Source: Silurus meridionalis
Taxonomy: Eukaryota; Chordata; Actinopteri; Siluriformes; Siluridae
DNA length: 64,000 nt
Direction: 5' to 3'
Assembly (NCBI RefSeq): GCF_014805685.1
Contig: NC_060904.1
Span: 15,559,311 to 15,623,310, forward strand
In this document: positions 33,437 to 43,884 of the stretch, piece by piece
Layout of the letters: each line of letters begins with the position of its first letter
How positions within the stretch are numbered: the first letter of the stretch is position 1
Notes under the pieces: generated by a model
What the model saw: only the letters and a program-made list of their open reading frames with translations
What the model was told of the DNA's origin: nothing
Databases searched by the model: none
Made by a program: the position numbers and the translations under genes

Positions 33437-33453
33437 TGGATAGATAGATAGAT
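33379..33453 (+). repeat. (GACA)n(GATA)n microsatellite, second array
   Basis: GACA-type units with GACG variants at the start, closing with GATA units. Only ~25 bp separate it from the preceding array, so the two may be a duplication. Confidence 0.97.
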
Positions 33454-33925
33454 AACTTTACTGAAGTATTTCCACTTTAGAGACTTTTACGTGAATTTAC
33501 TTCAAATATTCTACTTTTTACTAAACCACATTTTACGAAATCAGTTGTTTATTTTTATTTATGAACGGATAAAAACGTAACTGGTCAAAGCCATTAATCA
33601 GCGTTCTTGAACTTGTTTTGTTTGAAGCTTGGTGGTATCTACTCCTCACCAACATACAGTTCAGCATCAGTTCAACAGCAAGCAAAAAAAAATGTTGATT
33701 GGAAGAAACTCCTGACTGGAACTGGTCACAACATCCGTGACCTTTTTTCTGTGTAGTTTTGGGGTCGTGATCATTTAAATAGATATTAATCAGTGTTTGA
33801 CTCATTAATATTATTCTAGTAATAGATCAGTGTGCTGAGAGTAACAGAGTCTTTTCACATTAAATGAGTTACTGAGTTGATTAGGCAAATAGTCTAGTGA
33901 CAAAAATGATAATAGGAACATAGCT

Positions 33926-34792
33926 GTACTAACAATGCTACCTCGAGGAAACATACAAGCAGTCCATTTTTTTTTAACATTTTGTTTAGAGCCTGCAAGC
34001 TAGTTGGGGTTTGGGTTAGAGCCTTTTAGAAGGTTTAGTTTAAAGCTTCCAGTCCCAAGTCTCCAAAATATGAAAAAACAGAGTTTGTATAATGGTACAA
34101 CTGCTCATGGATGTACAGTAGACGTGGACTATTCTAAGTGCAGTACAATGGGCACGTTGACGTACAATGGTGGTTGCGTTCCAAAAAACTAATAGAGTGA
34201 GGAATTCTTACAGTATAATTGTCTATAGTGTACATGGTGACAAGAGCAGCTATCGGCAGCAGCAAGAGACAAATGTGTAGAGCAGTCCGTTACCGTGAGC
34301 TTATCGCCGCTTTATGTAATGCCAAAGACGAATGTGTAAAAAGAGCGAATTTGTAGTGTGTGTGTGTGTGTGTGTGTGTCAAGTTTCATTTAGTGGGGTT
34401 TGGAGAGGTGGTTAGTGGAAGCCTGAGTCAGCAGAATGGCGATCCTGGGAAAAGAGAATGGAGGTAGCGTGAGGAAGCCCCTGCAACCTGCTGCGCCAAT
34501 TTGCAACCGCAACAGCAGTCATTCATCTCCAATACAGTTCATTCTGTACAATAAAAATCTCAGTCAAATCAACACTACACTGCAGTTCAGTGGCAAAAGT
34601 TTTTGGACACTTTGCCATGAATTTCTTGTTAAACATAACATTCCAGGTTTAAAGCTTTTCACTGAAATTTGAAGGCGTGGATTATTTGGATTTGTAATCA
34701 GTCATGAAGTTATAACAATGAGGTCAGTGTCCGGGGAGAAGTTTAGGGATGAACTTCAGTTCCAGTTCAGAATTCTGCTTTTAAGTAAGGCT
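33926..34792. other. Non-coding, no gene recognised
   Basis: A (TG)n run lies at 34359-34379. A short GGCAAAAGTTTTTGGACAC phrase near 34591-34609 resembles a terminus of the Tc1-derived family. No gene was seen. Confidence 0.4.
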
Positions 34793-35003
34793 ATTTTGTC
34801 TTTTTTTTTTTTGCTTTTTAGCTTTCTCTCTGTCCTTTTCTTCCTTTTTTATTACTTCCCCTTTTGCTTTCTAAACTTTCTTTCTTTTTCCCTCACTTTC
34901 ATGTCTTTCTTTCTTTTTTCTTTCTTTTTTCCTCACATTAATTTATTTCTTTCTTGTTTCTTTTTCCTCACATTCATTTCTTTTTTCCCCTTACATTTCT
35001 TTT

Positions 35004-35059
<56 letters not shown>

Positions 35060-35193
35060 TTTCCTCTCACATTCATTTATTTCCTTATTTTTCTTTTTTT
35101 TCCTCACATTCATTTCTTTCATTCTTTTTCTTTCTTTTTCCTCACATTCATTTCTTTCTTTCTTTTTATTTTTTCCTCACATTCATTCATTTC

Positions 35194-35265
<72 letters not shown>

Positions 35266-35392
35266 TTTATTTTTCCCGCACATTCATTTATTTCCCTCAC
35301 ATTCATTTATTTCTTTTTTTTCTCTTTCTTTTTCCCTCACAAGAATTAATTTTTTCCTCACAATAATTATTTTTTCCTCACATTCATTCATT

Positions 35393-35464
<72 letters not shown>

Positions 35465-35466
35465 TC
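34793..35466 (+). repeat. Polypyrimidine block 1: (TTTC)n with CACATTCATTT spacers
   Basis: Pure (TTTC)n runs (about 35000-35058, 35192-35265, 35391-35466) alternate with spacers built on TTTTTCCTCACATTCATTT. The spacer phrase or a close variant recurs about ten times. The whole block is pyrimidine-rich on the + strand. Long Phe-Leu-Ser frames (+) and Lys-Glu-Arg frames (-) are produced by the array and are not genes. Confidence 0.97.
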
Positions 35467-35759
35467 GGCTCTTAATTTGATAAAAACATTTCTTATCCAG
35501 GAAAAGTTATGCTTCAGACATTTTTGAGGTCTGAGTGTGCACATGTTCCAGTGAAAGAAAATTTTAACACGTCATCATATAAAACAGATTCAACACAATT
35601 TTCATCTCTTCCTTGAGTTCATCTAATATTAATGTGTATAAAGTTGTGTTGAGTAAAGAAATGAGTCCATCCTCGTAATTCTATTACAGTATACAGATAC
35701 AGGTGTGCTACAGACACAACCTCAGAAACCACTGAAACAAAACAGCTAGCGTTTGACAC
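35467..35759. other. Non-coding, no gene recognised
   Basis: Short AT-rich interval. Confidence 0.4.
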
Positions 35760-36170
35760 CTGAAGTTTGCTCAGACGGACGAGCGTTTTTGTGCTAAGTG
35801 CTTTTGCTATTATTCAGCAATACAAGACGCGCGTTGGCTCGCGATGGCTATGCAAAGCCGTCCTGCTGATATAGGAAGATAATGCTTAGTGGGCTTTAAA
35901 TGCAGGTTTAGGATCATTTGAATTTCAATGGGAGTCGACGGTAATTGCCGAGAAGGTTGTACTTTGTTTCCAAACATTATTATGGCATTGTGTAGCGTCT
36001 GGCTACACCACTGCAAAGGTTTTGAACGGTGCAGGAGCACAAAAGCTCATTGTTTTCCTGCACTCGTCTGACTCCTTTCATCAGGCTACTTGTTTTGTTT
36101 TTCGCAAGATATACGTAGAGGAATGGAAACGGAATCGAGTGACACGGTCGACATGATCGACACAAACATA
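35760..36170. promoter_or_regulatory. Candidate conserved non-coding block
   Basis: Complex, CpG-containing, repeat-free DNA between polypyrimidine blocks. No protein is recognised in any frame. An enhancer role is inferred from composition only. Confidence 0.25.
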
Positions 36171-36718
36171 CTTCTTCTCCTTGTCTTTTTTCTTTTTTTT
36201 TTTGATCCACATTTTATTTAAATGCTATGCACGGGACACATATCAAACACTTTTTTTTTAGCCATTCATTACAACATTCCATGAGGAAGTGAGGACCTGT
36301 AGTACACCTTGAATGCTGGACTTTCAAATGCAACACTTTGCTTTGCAGAAACCATCCAATATATATATATATTTTTTTCCAATATATTTCTTTTCCATCA
36401 CAACAATTTTAAGTTACAAGCCATACAGAGCAACTACTAGCCAAAAACATCCCAGAAATAATCCATATTAAGAAAGGTTCATGCCCAGCTCACCAATTTG
36501 CTTCTATGTGCTTGGGAAAACTTTCCACTTTACACACCGGTGTTACCGCAGGCAGGTTTCGCCACATTATTTGTTTTTGTTTTTGCTGTTGCTTCACTGC
36601 AAATAAATTTAGCATAACAAATAACTATTTGCTGCGTAGCGACAGTATGTTTTAATAAGCCCCATATGCACAGATGCTGTGCAATTCCCTCTATTTAATA
36701 TATAATTATAAGTCATTT
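36171..36718. other. Non-coding, AT-rich
   Basis: Poly-T runs near 36191-36203 and 36250-36260, and a (TA)n run at 36361-36371. No gene was seen. Confidence 0.45.
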
Positions 36719-36885
36719 GCGCTAACTCTGCGCTAACTCTGTGCTAACAGTGCTAACTCTGTGCTAACTCTGTGCTAACAGTGCTAACTCTGTGCTAACA
36801 GTACTAACTCTGAGCTAAATCTGTGCTAACTCTGTGCTAACTGTGCTAACTCTAAACTAACTCTGAGCTAACTCTGTGCTAACTG
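36719..36885 (+). repeat. 12/9-bp minisatellite (GCTAACTCTGTG / GCTAACAGT)
   Basis: Head-to-tail 12-bp GCTAACTCTGTG units are interspersed with 9-bp GCTAACAGT units and a few variants (GAGCTAAC, AAACTAAC). It ends where polypyrimidine block 2 begins. Confidence 0.95.
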
Positions 36886-36887
36886 TT

Positions 36888-36975
36888 ATTTTTTTCTCGT
36901 TCTTTCTTTGCATTCTTCTTTTCTTCATTACTTTTCCACTTTTGATTCTGGATTTTCATTTATTTACTTTTTACC

Positions 36976-37014
<39 letters not shown>

Positions 37015-37016
37015 TT

Positions 37017-37052
<36 letters not shown>

Positions 37053-37062
37053 TTACTTCCAC
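36888..37062 (+). repeat. Polypyrimidine block 2
   Basis: Imperfect T/C-rich DNA leading into two (TTTC)n runs (36978-37014 and 37017-37052). Confidence 0.95.
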
Positions 37063-37348
37063 ACTTTGAAATACTGCAGAAAAAGGACGTGTAATTATTC
37101 ACATAACGAATACGAGAGGTTCATTAACTTTTTATTTGGAAGGAATCTTCAGTGTCAGCATTTTGTAAAAAGTTTTTGTGAAAATGTTTTCTTGTGAAAA
37201 GAAATAAAGCCCTTCAGGATGCAGCATTATCAGGATCGCAGTTACACCACATCCCTCCATCCTGCCAACCACCAATTTTCCTACAGAAAATAAGCAAGAA
37301 GTATTTTATTACTTTTATTTATGACACACACACACACACAGACACACA

Positions 37349-37383
<35 letters not shown>

Positions 37384-37491
37384 CACGAAAGCTTGCAGGA
37401 TCCTTCAAAGCACGCGGTTCAATCAGATGATTCCAAACGCTCATTATTTGATTTATAAAAAAATATATCATAGTTTGAATGAATCAAATTT
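37063..37491. other. Non-coding with (CA)n array
   Basis: A CA dinucleotide array lies at 37324-37382, with two CAGA interruptions. The rest is AT-rich, with no gene. Confidence 0.6.
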
Positions 37492-37728
37492 CTGGGTGGT
37501 TCTGCTCATCATTTCTCTCAAAATACTGCCTATTTTACTTAACTTTAGCTTTGGAATTTATCTTTTATCTGCTGGTTATGTTTCTGCATTTGGAGGAATC
37601 AATTCGAATGTTCATTTAACATTAAACATAAAACATGCAGTATTAAAAAAATAAATAAAGAAAAAACAATCGTATGTTTAAGGAAATTGATCATAAAAAG
37701 AGAACTTCTAAATAGATTTTAATCAACT
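37492..37728 (+). repeat. Local direct duplication, copy A
   Basis: It aligns end to end with 38391-38650. Shared phrases in order: CTGGGTGG, GCTCATCA, CTCTCAAAATACTG, TGGTTANGTTT, AAACATGCAGTATTAAAAAA, AAAAAACAATCG, GAAATTGATCAT and TTTTAATCAACT. Small gaps separate the two. Confidence 0.88.
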
Positions 37729-37883
37729 TTCTTTTTCTTCAGGTCTTTTTTTTTTACCTTTAACCTTCTTAATTCCTTCCTTCCTTTTAACTTCCCCTTT
37801 TTTTTCAATTGTATTTATTTTATCCATCTTTCTTTCTTTCTTTCTAATTAATATTCTACTAATTTCTTTCTTTCTTCTTTTCT

Positions 37884-37943
<60 letters not shown>

Positions 37944-38012
37944 TTTTTCCCTTCTTCCTTTTTTTATTGTCTTCTTCTTCAAGTCTTTCTTTCTTTCTTT
38001 CTTTCTTTCTTA

Positions 38013-38064
<52 letters not shown>

Positions 38065-38119
38065 TTTCTTTCTTTCTTTCTTTTTCCCTTCTTCCTTTTT
38101 TATTGTCTTCTTCTTCAAG

Positions 38120-38177
<58 letters not shown>

Positions 38178-38211
38178 CCTTCTTCCCTATTTTATTGTCT
38201 TCTTCTTCAAG

Positions 38212-38264
<53 letters not shown>

Positions 38265-38387
38265 TTCTTTCTTTCTTTCTTTCTTCTTTCTTTCTTCTTT
38301 CTTCTTTCTTTCTTTCTTTCTTTCTTTCTTTTTCCCCCTTTGTCCCTATTTTATTGTCTTCTTATTCAGGTCTTTCTTTCTTATTGA
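37729..38387 (+). repeat. Polypyrimidine block 3 with higher-order TTTC/ATTGTCTTC units
   Basis: (TTTC)n runs are punctuated by the phrase ATTGTCTTCTTCTTCAAGTC at 37966, 38102 and 38194, and by a variant at 38353, each preceded by a CCCTTCTTCC- or CCCTATTTT-like stretch. The spacing is 136, 92 and 159 bp, so the higher-order unit varies with array length. Phe-Leu-Ser and Lys-Glu frames here are artefacts. Confidence 0.97.
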
Positions 38388-38390
38388 TTA

Positions 38391-38650
38391 CTGGGTGGCT
38401 CCGCTCATCACATCTCTCAAAATACTGTCTATTTCGCTTCTCTTTATATTTGGATGATATGTTACTTCTGGTTACGTTTTCCGCATTTGAAGAAATCAAT
38501 GGGTTTCAATTTGGTGGCAGAAAATCAAATTGATTTAACATCAAACATTAAAACATGCAGTATTAAAAAAAAAAAGAAAGAAAGAAAAAACAATCGATCA
38601 TTTAAAGAAATTGATCATGAATAGAGGACATCATGGTAGACTTTAATCAA
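38391..38650 (+). repeat. Local direct duplication, copy B
   Basis: The partner of 37492-37728, displaced by about 0.9 kb, with polypyrimidine block 3 lying between the copies. This suggests that a unit of unique sequence plus TTTC array was duplicated in tandem and then diverged. Confidence 0.88.
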
Positions 38651-38689
38651 CTGACTGGACTAATTTCATACTTCATGATGGCTCACAGG

Positions 38690-39160
38690 GCTTCAGCACA
38701 CCCATGCAGCTCGGAGCGCCTCTGAGCCTCATTCAGCAGATTCGAATTTGTATGAAAAAGACTTCAAGAGCTGGAGAATTGATCGCCGTTCACTTCTTTG
38801 CTTTGCTTATCTTTGTATTCATTCGAGCTGCGCACATTTCAACACGGGGAGCATCTTAAATGGTCGGTTTTGAAACCCAGCATTTAAAAATGTCCCTTTA
38901 TTAAGTTGAAGACCTGAGATTGAGGAATGCAGTGCTTTAAAGCCAGCTTTCTGTCGGCTGGAACCCGAGGCACTGTCGATACGCCCGTCTATTTTTACTC
39001 CAAGCACTGGATCATAACGTCTTATTTGTCGATGTGAGCCGACCGTGATGGATCTCACAGGCTTTATCTTTGGGGCTCGGCTTGACTGGAGCGACGACGC
39101 CGTCACAGACGTGTCTGAATTAAGGGCTCGGTGGTAAACAGATCAATTTTCATCGAAAGT
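38690..39160. promoter_or_regulatory. Candidate conserved non-coding block
   Basis: CpG-containing, complex DNA without repeat phrases, bounded by repeats on both sides. A 95-codon minus-strand frame (38819-39106) lies here but is not recognisable. The most likely explanation is regulatory or neutral single-copy DNA. Confidence 0.25.
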
Positions 39161-39191
39161 TTTGATGGACCGTGTGTACATCCAGATTGCA

Positions 39192-39234
39192 GGGGCGGAG
39201 ACGGGGACGGTCGGGGGTGGGGTGGGGTTGTGGG
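39192..39234 (+). other. Potential G-quadruplex
   Basis: G-runs of 4, 4, 5, 4, 4 and 3 within 43 bases, several separated by single T loops (GGGGGTGGGGTGGGG). The pattern fits the standard quadruplex rule several times over. It sits at the edge of the preceding complex block. Confidence 0.8.
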
Positions 39235-39364
39235 ACAACCACAGTGGACGTGTGCGCTGGAGCCTTCCAGGGATTTTACAGCGTTTGCTGCTGTGGTTCA
39301 TTTTTAGCTGCGTTTGTTGGGTTTCATTTCAAACCCTGATAATATTGTATTCTTTATATCACTC

Positions 39365-39607
39365 TTTCATTTTTTCTTTCTTCCTTCTTTTTTCTGCTTT
39401 CCCCCTCATGCTTCTTATTTCATCTACATTCTTTCTTTTTCTTTTCTTTCTTTCTTTTCTGTCTGTAACTTTATTAGCTTTCTTTCTTTCTTTCTTTTAT
39501 GTAAGATTTATGCTTCTTAACTTAGTTTGCTTTCTTTCTTTCTTTCTTTTCTTCCTTTTTCTGTTACTTAAGACTTCTTTCTTTTATGTAAGACTTATGC
39601 TTCTTAA

Positions 39608-39650
<43 letters not shown>

Positions 39651-39714
39651 TTCTGTCTGTAACTTTATTAGCTTTCTTTCATTCTTTCTTTTATGTAAGA
39701 CTTATGCTTCTTAA

Positions 39715-39781
<67 letters not shown>

Positions 39782-39803
39782 TCCTTCCTTCCTTTTTTCT
39801 GTT
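39365..39803 (+). repeat. Polypyrimidine block 4 with higher-order spacer
   Basis: (TTTC)n runs are separated by spacers containing TTTTATGTAAGACTTATGCTTCTTAACTT-like sequence or a TTCTGTCTGTAACTTTATTAGCTTTC-like segment. The spacer recurs around 39495, 39575 and 39690, with a variant near 39810, showing tandem growth of a mixed unit. Confidence 0.95.
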
Positions 39804-39877
39804 ACTTAAGACATATGCTTCTTAACTTATGGCGAAATGGCAAAAGAAAGCAAGTTATAGAGATGCATACAGTAAAT

Positions 39878-40083
39878 ACAATATATGTTCAAAAGTATTG
39901 GAACACCTGACTTTTCCACCTGAATCTGCTTCTTCTCCAAACTATTACTGCAAACCACAAATGAACTCTAGTGGAACGTCTTCCCAGAAGAGTGGAGATT
40001 ATTATAACAGCAAATAGGGGTTAATGGTGGAATGGGATGTCCAAAAAGGATCACATCTATAAACATTTGTCCATAATATAGTG
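39878..40083 (+). mobile_element. Tc1-derived non-autonomous element, internally deleted (copy c)
   Basis: The left part ATGTTCAAAAGTATTGGAACACC with CTTCTCCAAACT joins directly to the right part CTAGTGGAACGTCTTCCCAG. It closes with AAACATTTGTCC and ATAATATAGTG. The transposase-derived middle seen in copies a and d is missing. Confidence 0.8.
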
Positions 40084-40466
40084 TTGCTGAATTACATCCA
40101 AAATGGAGCCTAATGAACCCCTGCGTCACTCCATATCGACCTCTCAGCACTGACTCAACGGTTTTCTGACAATATCGGCCGAGTTAATCGACCTCCATAA
40201 CACTTTCATTACCATGTGAACAGAGCGCACAGTGTAAAGGTCACCGCAGCTGAGCCAACACACCGTCCTTATACTGCACTTTATACTCCTCTTCCTATGG
40301 ATAGAGTGATAGGAACGATAGAGCAGAGAAAAAGAAAAAGTGCACATTATTGTGTTGATTGTGTATGATGATCTAATAATGGGAGGAACGACTGAGAAAA
40401 GAACAAACCCTGACTGATGTTTACTATCAACACACCTCAATAATAAACAGCCCAAATGATGTCAAA

Positions 40467-40468
<2 letters not shown>
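40084..40468. other. Non-coding, possibly regulatory
   Basis: Complex and CpG-containing from about 40105 to 40330. No gene was recognised. Confidence 0.28.
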
Positions 40469-40527
<59 letters not shown>

Positions 40528-40758
40528 TTTCCCCCTTCCCTCCTTTTTCTTATTACTTTACCATCTTTCTTTTATTCTTTTTGTTGCCTAATTCTTCCTC
40601 ATATTTACCCCATCCTTCTTTACCCTCATCTTTCTTTCTTTCTATTCTTTTTTCTATTTTTATTTCCTTTCCTTTTTTTGTCCACCTCCAACTTTCTTCA
40701 CTTTGTTTCTTCTTCCTTCCTCCTTTTTCCTTCTTTCTTTCTTTCTTTCTTTTCTTCT

Positions 40759-40857
<99 letters not shown>

Positions 40858-41047
40858 TTCTGTTGCCTAATTTTTCTTCATATATACCCCAATACTTATT
40901 TACCCTCATCTTTCTTTTTTCAATTTTTCTTTCTTTTTATTTCATCCATTTTTAGGTATTTTCTTTCCACCTTCAACCTTCTTTACTTTCTTCCCTTTAT
41001 TCCTTTCCTTCTTCCCTCCCTTCTTTTTCTAATTACTTTCCTATATT

Positions 41048-41087
<40 letters not shown>

Positions 41088-41160
41088 TTTTCTATTTACC
41101 CCAATCATTCTTCACCCTCATCTTTCTTCCTTTCTATACTTTTTAATTATTATTATTTTA
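40469..41160 (+). repeat. Polypyrimidine block 5
   Basis: Several (TTTC)n runs (about 40469-40527, 40733-40858 with short breaks, 41048-41087) lie within T/C-rich DNA. A TTGCCTAATTNTTCNTCATAT phrase occurs twice (about 40581 and 40864), each followed by a TTTACCCTCATCTTTCTTT segment, marking a duplicated spacer about 280 bp apart. Confidence 0.95.
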
Positions 41161-41300
41161 TCCTTCTTTCCCCCTCCAACCTTCTTTACTTCCTTCCTTA
41201 AATTCTTTAAATAATTACTAATCACTTTTCCCCTCTTACTTATTAAAGCTATTTCTGTTTTCTTTTCATGTTTTCCCAGTAGTAAACGAGTGATGGCATT
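41161..41300. other. Pyrimidine-rich non-coding
   Basis: Fading T/C-rich DNA after block 5. Confidence 0.5.
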
Positions 41301-41680
41301 TCTGTGTATTTGAAAAATAGAAATGAAAAAAAAAGATGGTGGTGTTGAGCTACGAGAGCTACGAGAGTAATTCCGCTCCAGAAGGAAAGGGAATTTCATT
41401 AACCATGAATATCTAATCCACCCAAACAGGACATAATGCAGGAAATTCATTACAATTAATTAAACACATGAAATTGCTTTTTTGTTTAATGACATTGAAA
41501 ATGGAAAAGTGAGGAAAATTTCAGAGCGAGGAAAGGAGTGCAGTGTAGGAACGCTTAATGTGTTCCAAATAATCCATCCTTCTCGCCGGTTCATTTTAAA
41601 TAAAGGAAAAAGAGTTTTATACATTCAGCCTTTTTGATATGGTGTCATTATCTGGGAGGAGAAAACGACATCATCAGTTC
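41300..41680. promoter_or_regulatory. Candidate conserved non-coding element
   Basis: Repeat-free DNA with a dense homeodomain-like patch (CATTACAATTAATTAAAC, about 41448-41465) and a GAGCTACGAGAGCTACGAGAG short tandem near 41347. Such TAATTA-dense DNA is typical of developmental enhancers. Function is inferred. Confidence 0.3.
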
Positions 41681-41689
41681 CTCAATAAC

Positions 41690-41836
41690 GCAACTTCTTT
41701 TTCTTTCTGCCATAATATATCTTCTTCATCCAGTTCCTTTTTTCTTTTCCTTTTCAGTTTCCCCTGACTTTCTTTCCTTCCTTCCTTCAGTTCTTTCCTT
41801 CTCTTTGTTCTCCCCCTTTTTCTTTCTTTTTTATGT

Positions 41837-41879
<43 letters not shown>

Positions 41880-42285
41880 ATTTTACATTTCTTTCTTTTT
41901 TTATTCCTCTCTTTTTGCACTTTTCCTTCTTAAAAATCTTCCTTCCTTCCTTCTTTTAAAACTTCTTTATTGTTAAATTTCTTTCTTTCTCTTCTTAAAA
42001 TCCCTATTTTTCCACATATCTCTCTTTAAATATTTTTTTTTACTTATTACCTTTCTTTTTTGTTCTTTCTTTTTTTTTTTTTTTTCTTTTCTTTTAAATT
42101 CCTCCTTTCCCCTTATCCCTCTTTACAATTTTCATTTCCTCTTCACCTTTCTTTTTTCTTTCTCTTGTTCTTTCTTTCTTTTTCTTCCTTTTCTTTTAAA
42201 TTTCTTTTTCTTTACACTCATGCAACTTTAGATTTTGTCCCTTCTTTCTTTCTCTCTCTCTCTCTTTCTTTCTCTCTTTCTTTCT

Positions 42286-42321
<36 letters not shown>

Positions 42322-42420
42322 TCCTTCCTTCTCTGTTTTTCTTTTTTCTCATTTCCTTACCCTCACCCTTCTTTACATTTTTTCTTTCTTAAGCTTTTAT
42401 CTTTTTTCTTTCTTTTATAT
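41690..42420 (+). repeat. Polypyrimidine block 6
   Basis: T/C-rich throughout, with (TTTC)n runs at about 41838-41878 and 42293-42322, CT-rich runs at 42252-42285 and poly-T at 42069-42085. The last of the same-strand series. Confidence 0.93.
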
Positions 42421-43000
42421 TGGTTTTCTTTAGCGCTAAATTCATGTTCTAATTTTGTTTGTCCTATTCGTAACCACACACAGCATAACATGAGTGAAAT
42501 GTATCTAACAGCTGCTCTGTGACATAAATAATAATAATAATAATAAAAATAAAACAAAGACAAATTTACAATATAATACAACTGCAGTTAAATCAAATCA
42601 AACTGATTTAATATTAAAAATAGAGATGGAATAATAACAAGAGAAATGGAATATTTACAGTCTGGGGAGGCAGAAACAGTCTGACTTATTATAAATGTAC
42701 CTAATAAAGTGCAGCTGTGCAAGACGTGCAATTCTGAAAATGTACAATATGTGTGAGGAGAAAAAAAAAAGACAGCTTGGGGTAGTGAGTATTGCTCCTC
42801 AGTCCAGACTCGATGCTCTCGTCCATTCCTGCACAACAGCTCCAATTTGATTATTATCATTTAAGTGGTTAAGTTAAATGCCAATTACGTGAATATTTAA
42901 CCACATCCGTCACATCCTACCCCATCCTTTATATCGCTAACTGGAATCTACTATCAATAAAAGCTCAAAAATGGAAAATACTGATTAGCAGGTTATAGAA
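42421..43000. other. Non-coding, no gene recognised
   Basis: An (AAT)n run lies at 42526-42546 and poly-A at 42761-42770. No gene was seen. Confidence 0.45.
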
Positions 43001-43460
43001 ACTCAATAGCGATTAGCTTTGAGAAGTGCAATCACTTTGACTCTTTCATGAGCAAATCCTCTGTGAAATGTCTTCATACTGCTTGAATGCCATGCTAATA
43101 TTAGGGACATCTTTCGCAGCTGCGATATCTCCCGTGCAGCAGGCCGGAGACGTGACAAGGAAATTGTGACGTGGAGTGTGGACACCCCAGTTACCGAGCT
43201 GGTCTCATTTCTATTAGCTGTCTAGCGAAAATGACAGGGTGCCAATGATAATGCTAGCACCCTTATTTTTTAACCTACAGAAAACTTGTTTTCATTTGCA
43301 GGACTAACAGATTAACTTGCCGGAACGATGGAGTAATGAGGAAAGGAACACGGGGTGTGAGGAAAATATAAGTTCGCTGCCAGTTCCTCGCTTGTGCGGG
43401 AGGGACGTTCTGACTTGAACAGCACGCCTACGCTGGATTTGGCGATGCTTTTTTTGACTT
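43001..43460. promoter_or_regulatory. Candidate conserved non-coding block
   Basis: Complex DNA with moderate CpG and repeated ATGCTAATAT/GATAATGCTAGC-like words. It is repeat-free. No protein is recognised. Confidence 0.23.
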
Positions 43461-43810
43461 GTCTGAGAAAACCTGTTGTTTGTTAGTGCATGTAATGACT
43501 GCTTTTAGATCAATCCAGTCTTGCTCTCTCTCTCTCTCTCTCTTTCTCCCTTTCTTGATCTATCTATCGCTTTCATTATTTTTTTCTATTTTCTATTTCT
43601 CTCCAACTTGCCATCTGTCTGTTCTCCAGTCAATTTTATTTTATATTTCCTCTTGTGGCCTTGTCCAGGCCATTTTTGAGAAATCTTTCTTCGCTTTGCA
43701 ACTTTGCTTTTTTTTTCCCCCCTCCACCTCCGTGTCTCAAAATGATAATGTGACTACTTGCACAATTTTGGTGTATGGTACACTCTGTACCTTATGCACA
43801 TTAATATTAA
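43461..43810. other. Non-coding, pyrimidine-rich
   Basis: A CT run lies at 43523-43543, followed by T/C-rich DNA. The 155-codon frame crossing it is low-complexity and not recognised. Confidence 0.45.
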
Positions 43811-43884
43811 TACACTATATCGGTATACACCTGACTTTTCCAGCTATATGTGTTTTTTTCCCCAAATCATCCTTTAGAGTTGCA

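Larger units (their letters stand above)
33184..33925 (+). mobile_element. hAT-like non-autonomous element with internal microsatellites (copy 2 of 3)
   Basis: It starts with CAGTGGTGGACATTAAGGAAGTAAATG, the same left end as 60282. The match continues after the arrays through ACTTTACTGAAGTATTTCCA, GGTGGTATCTACTCCTCACC and ACAAAAATGATAATAGGAAC. The right terminal repeat is lost. The (GACA)n/(GATA)n arrays interrupt the stretch between the left end and the first of these segments. Confidence 0.75.

Noticed and set aside
34718..35527. 269-codon + frame of Phe/Leu/Ser repeats
   Set aside because: It is the translation of a (TTTC)n array: 12 bp gives four codons without stops. The same applies to the frames at 37967-38533 and 40456-41214 and their Lys/Glu/Arg complements.
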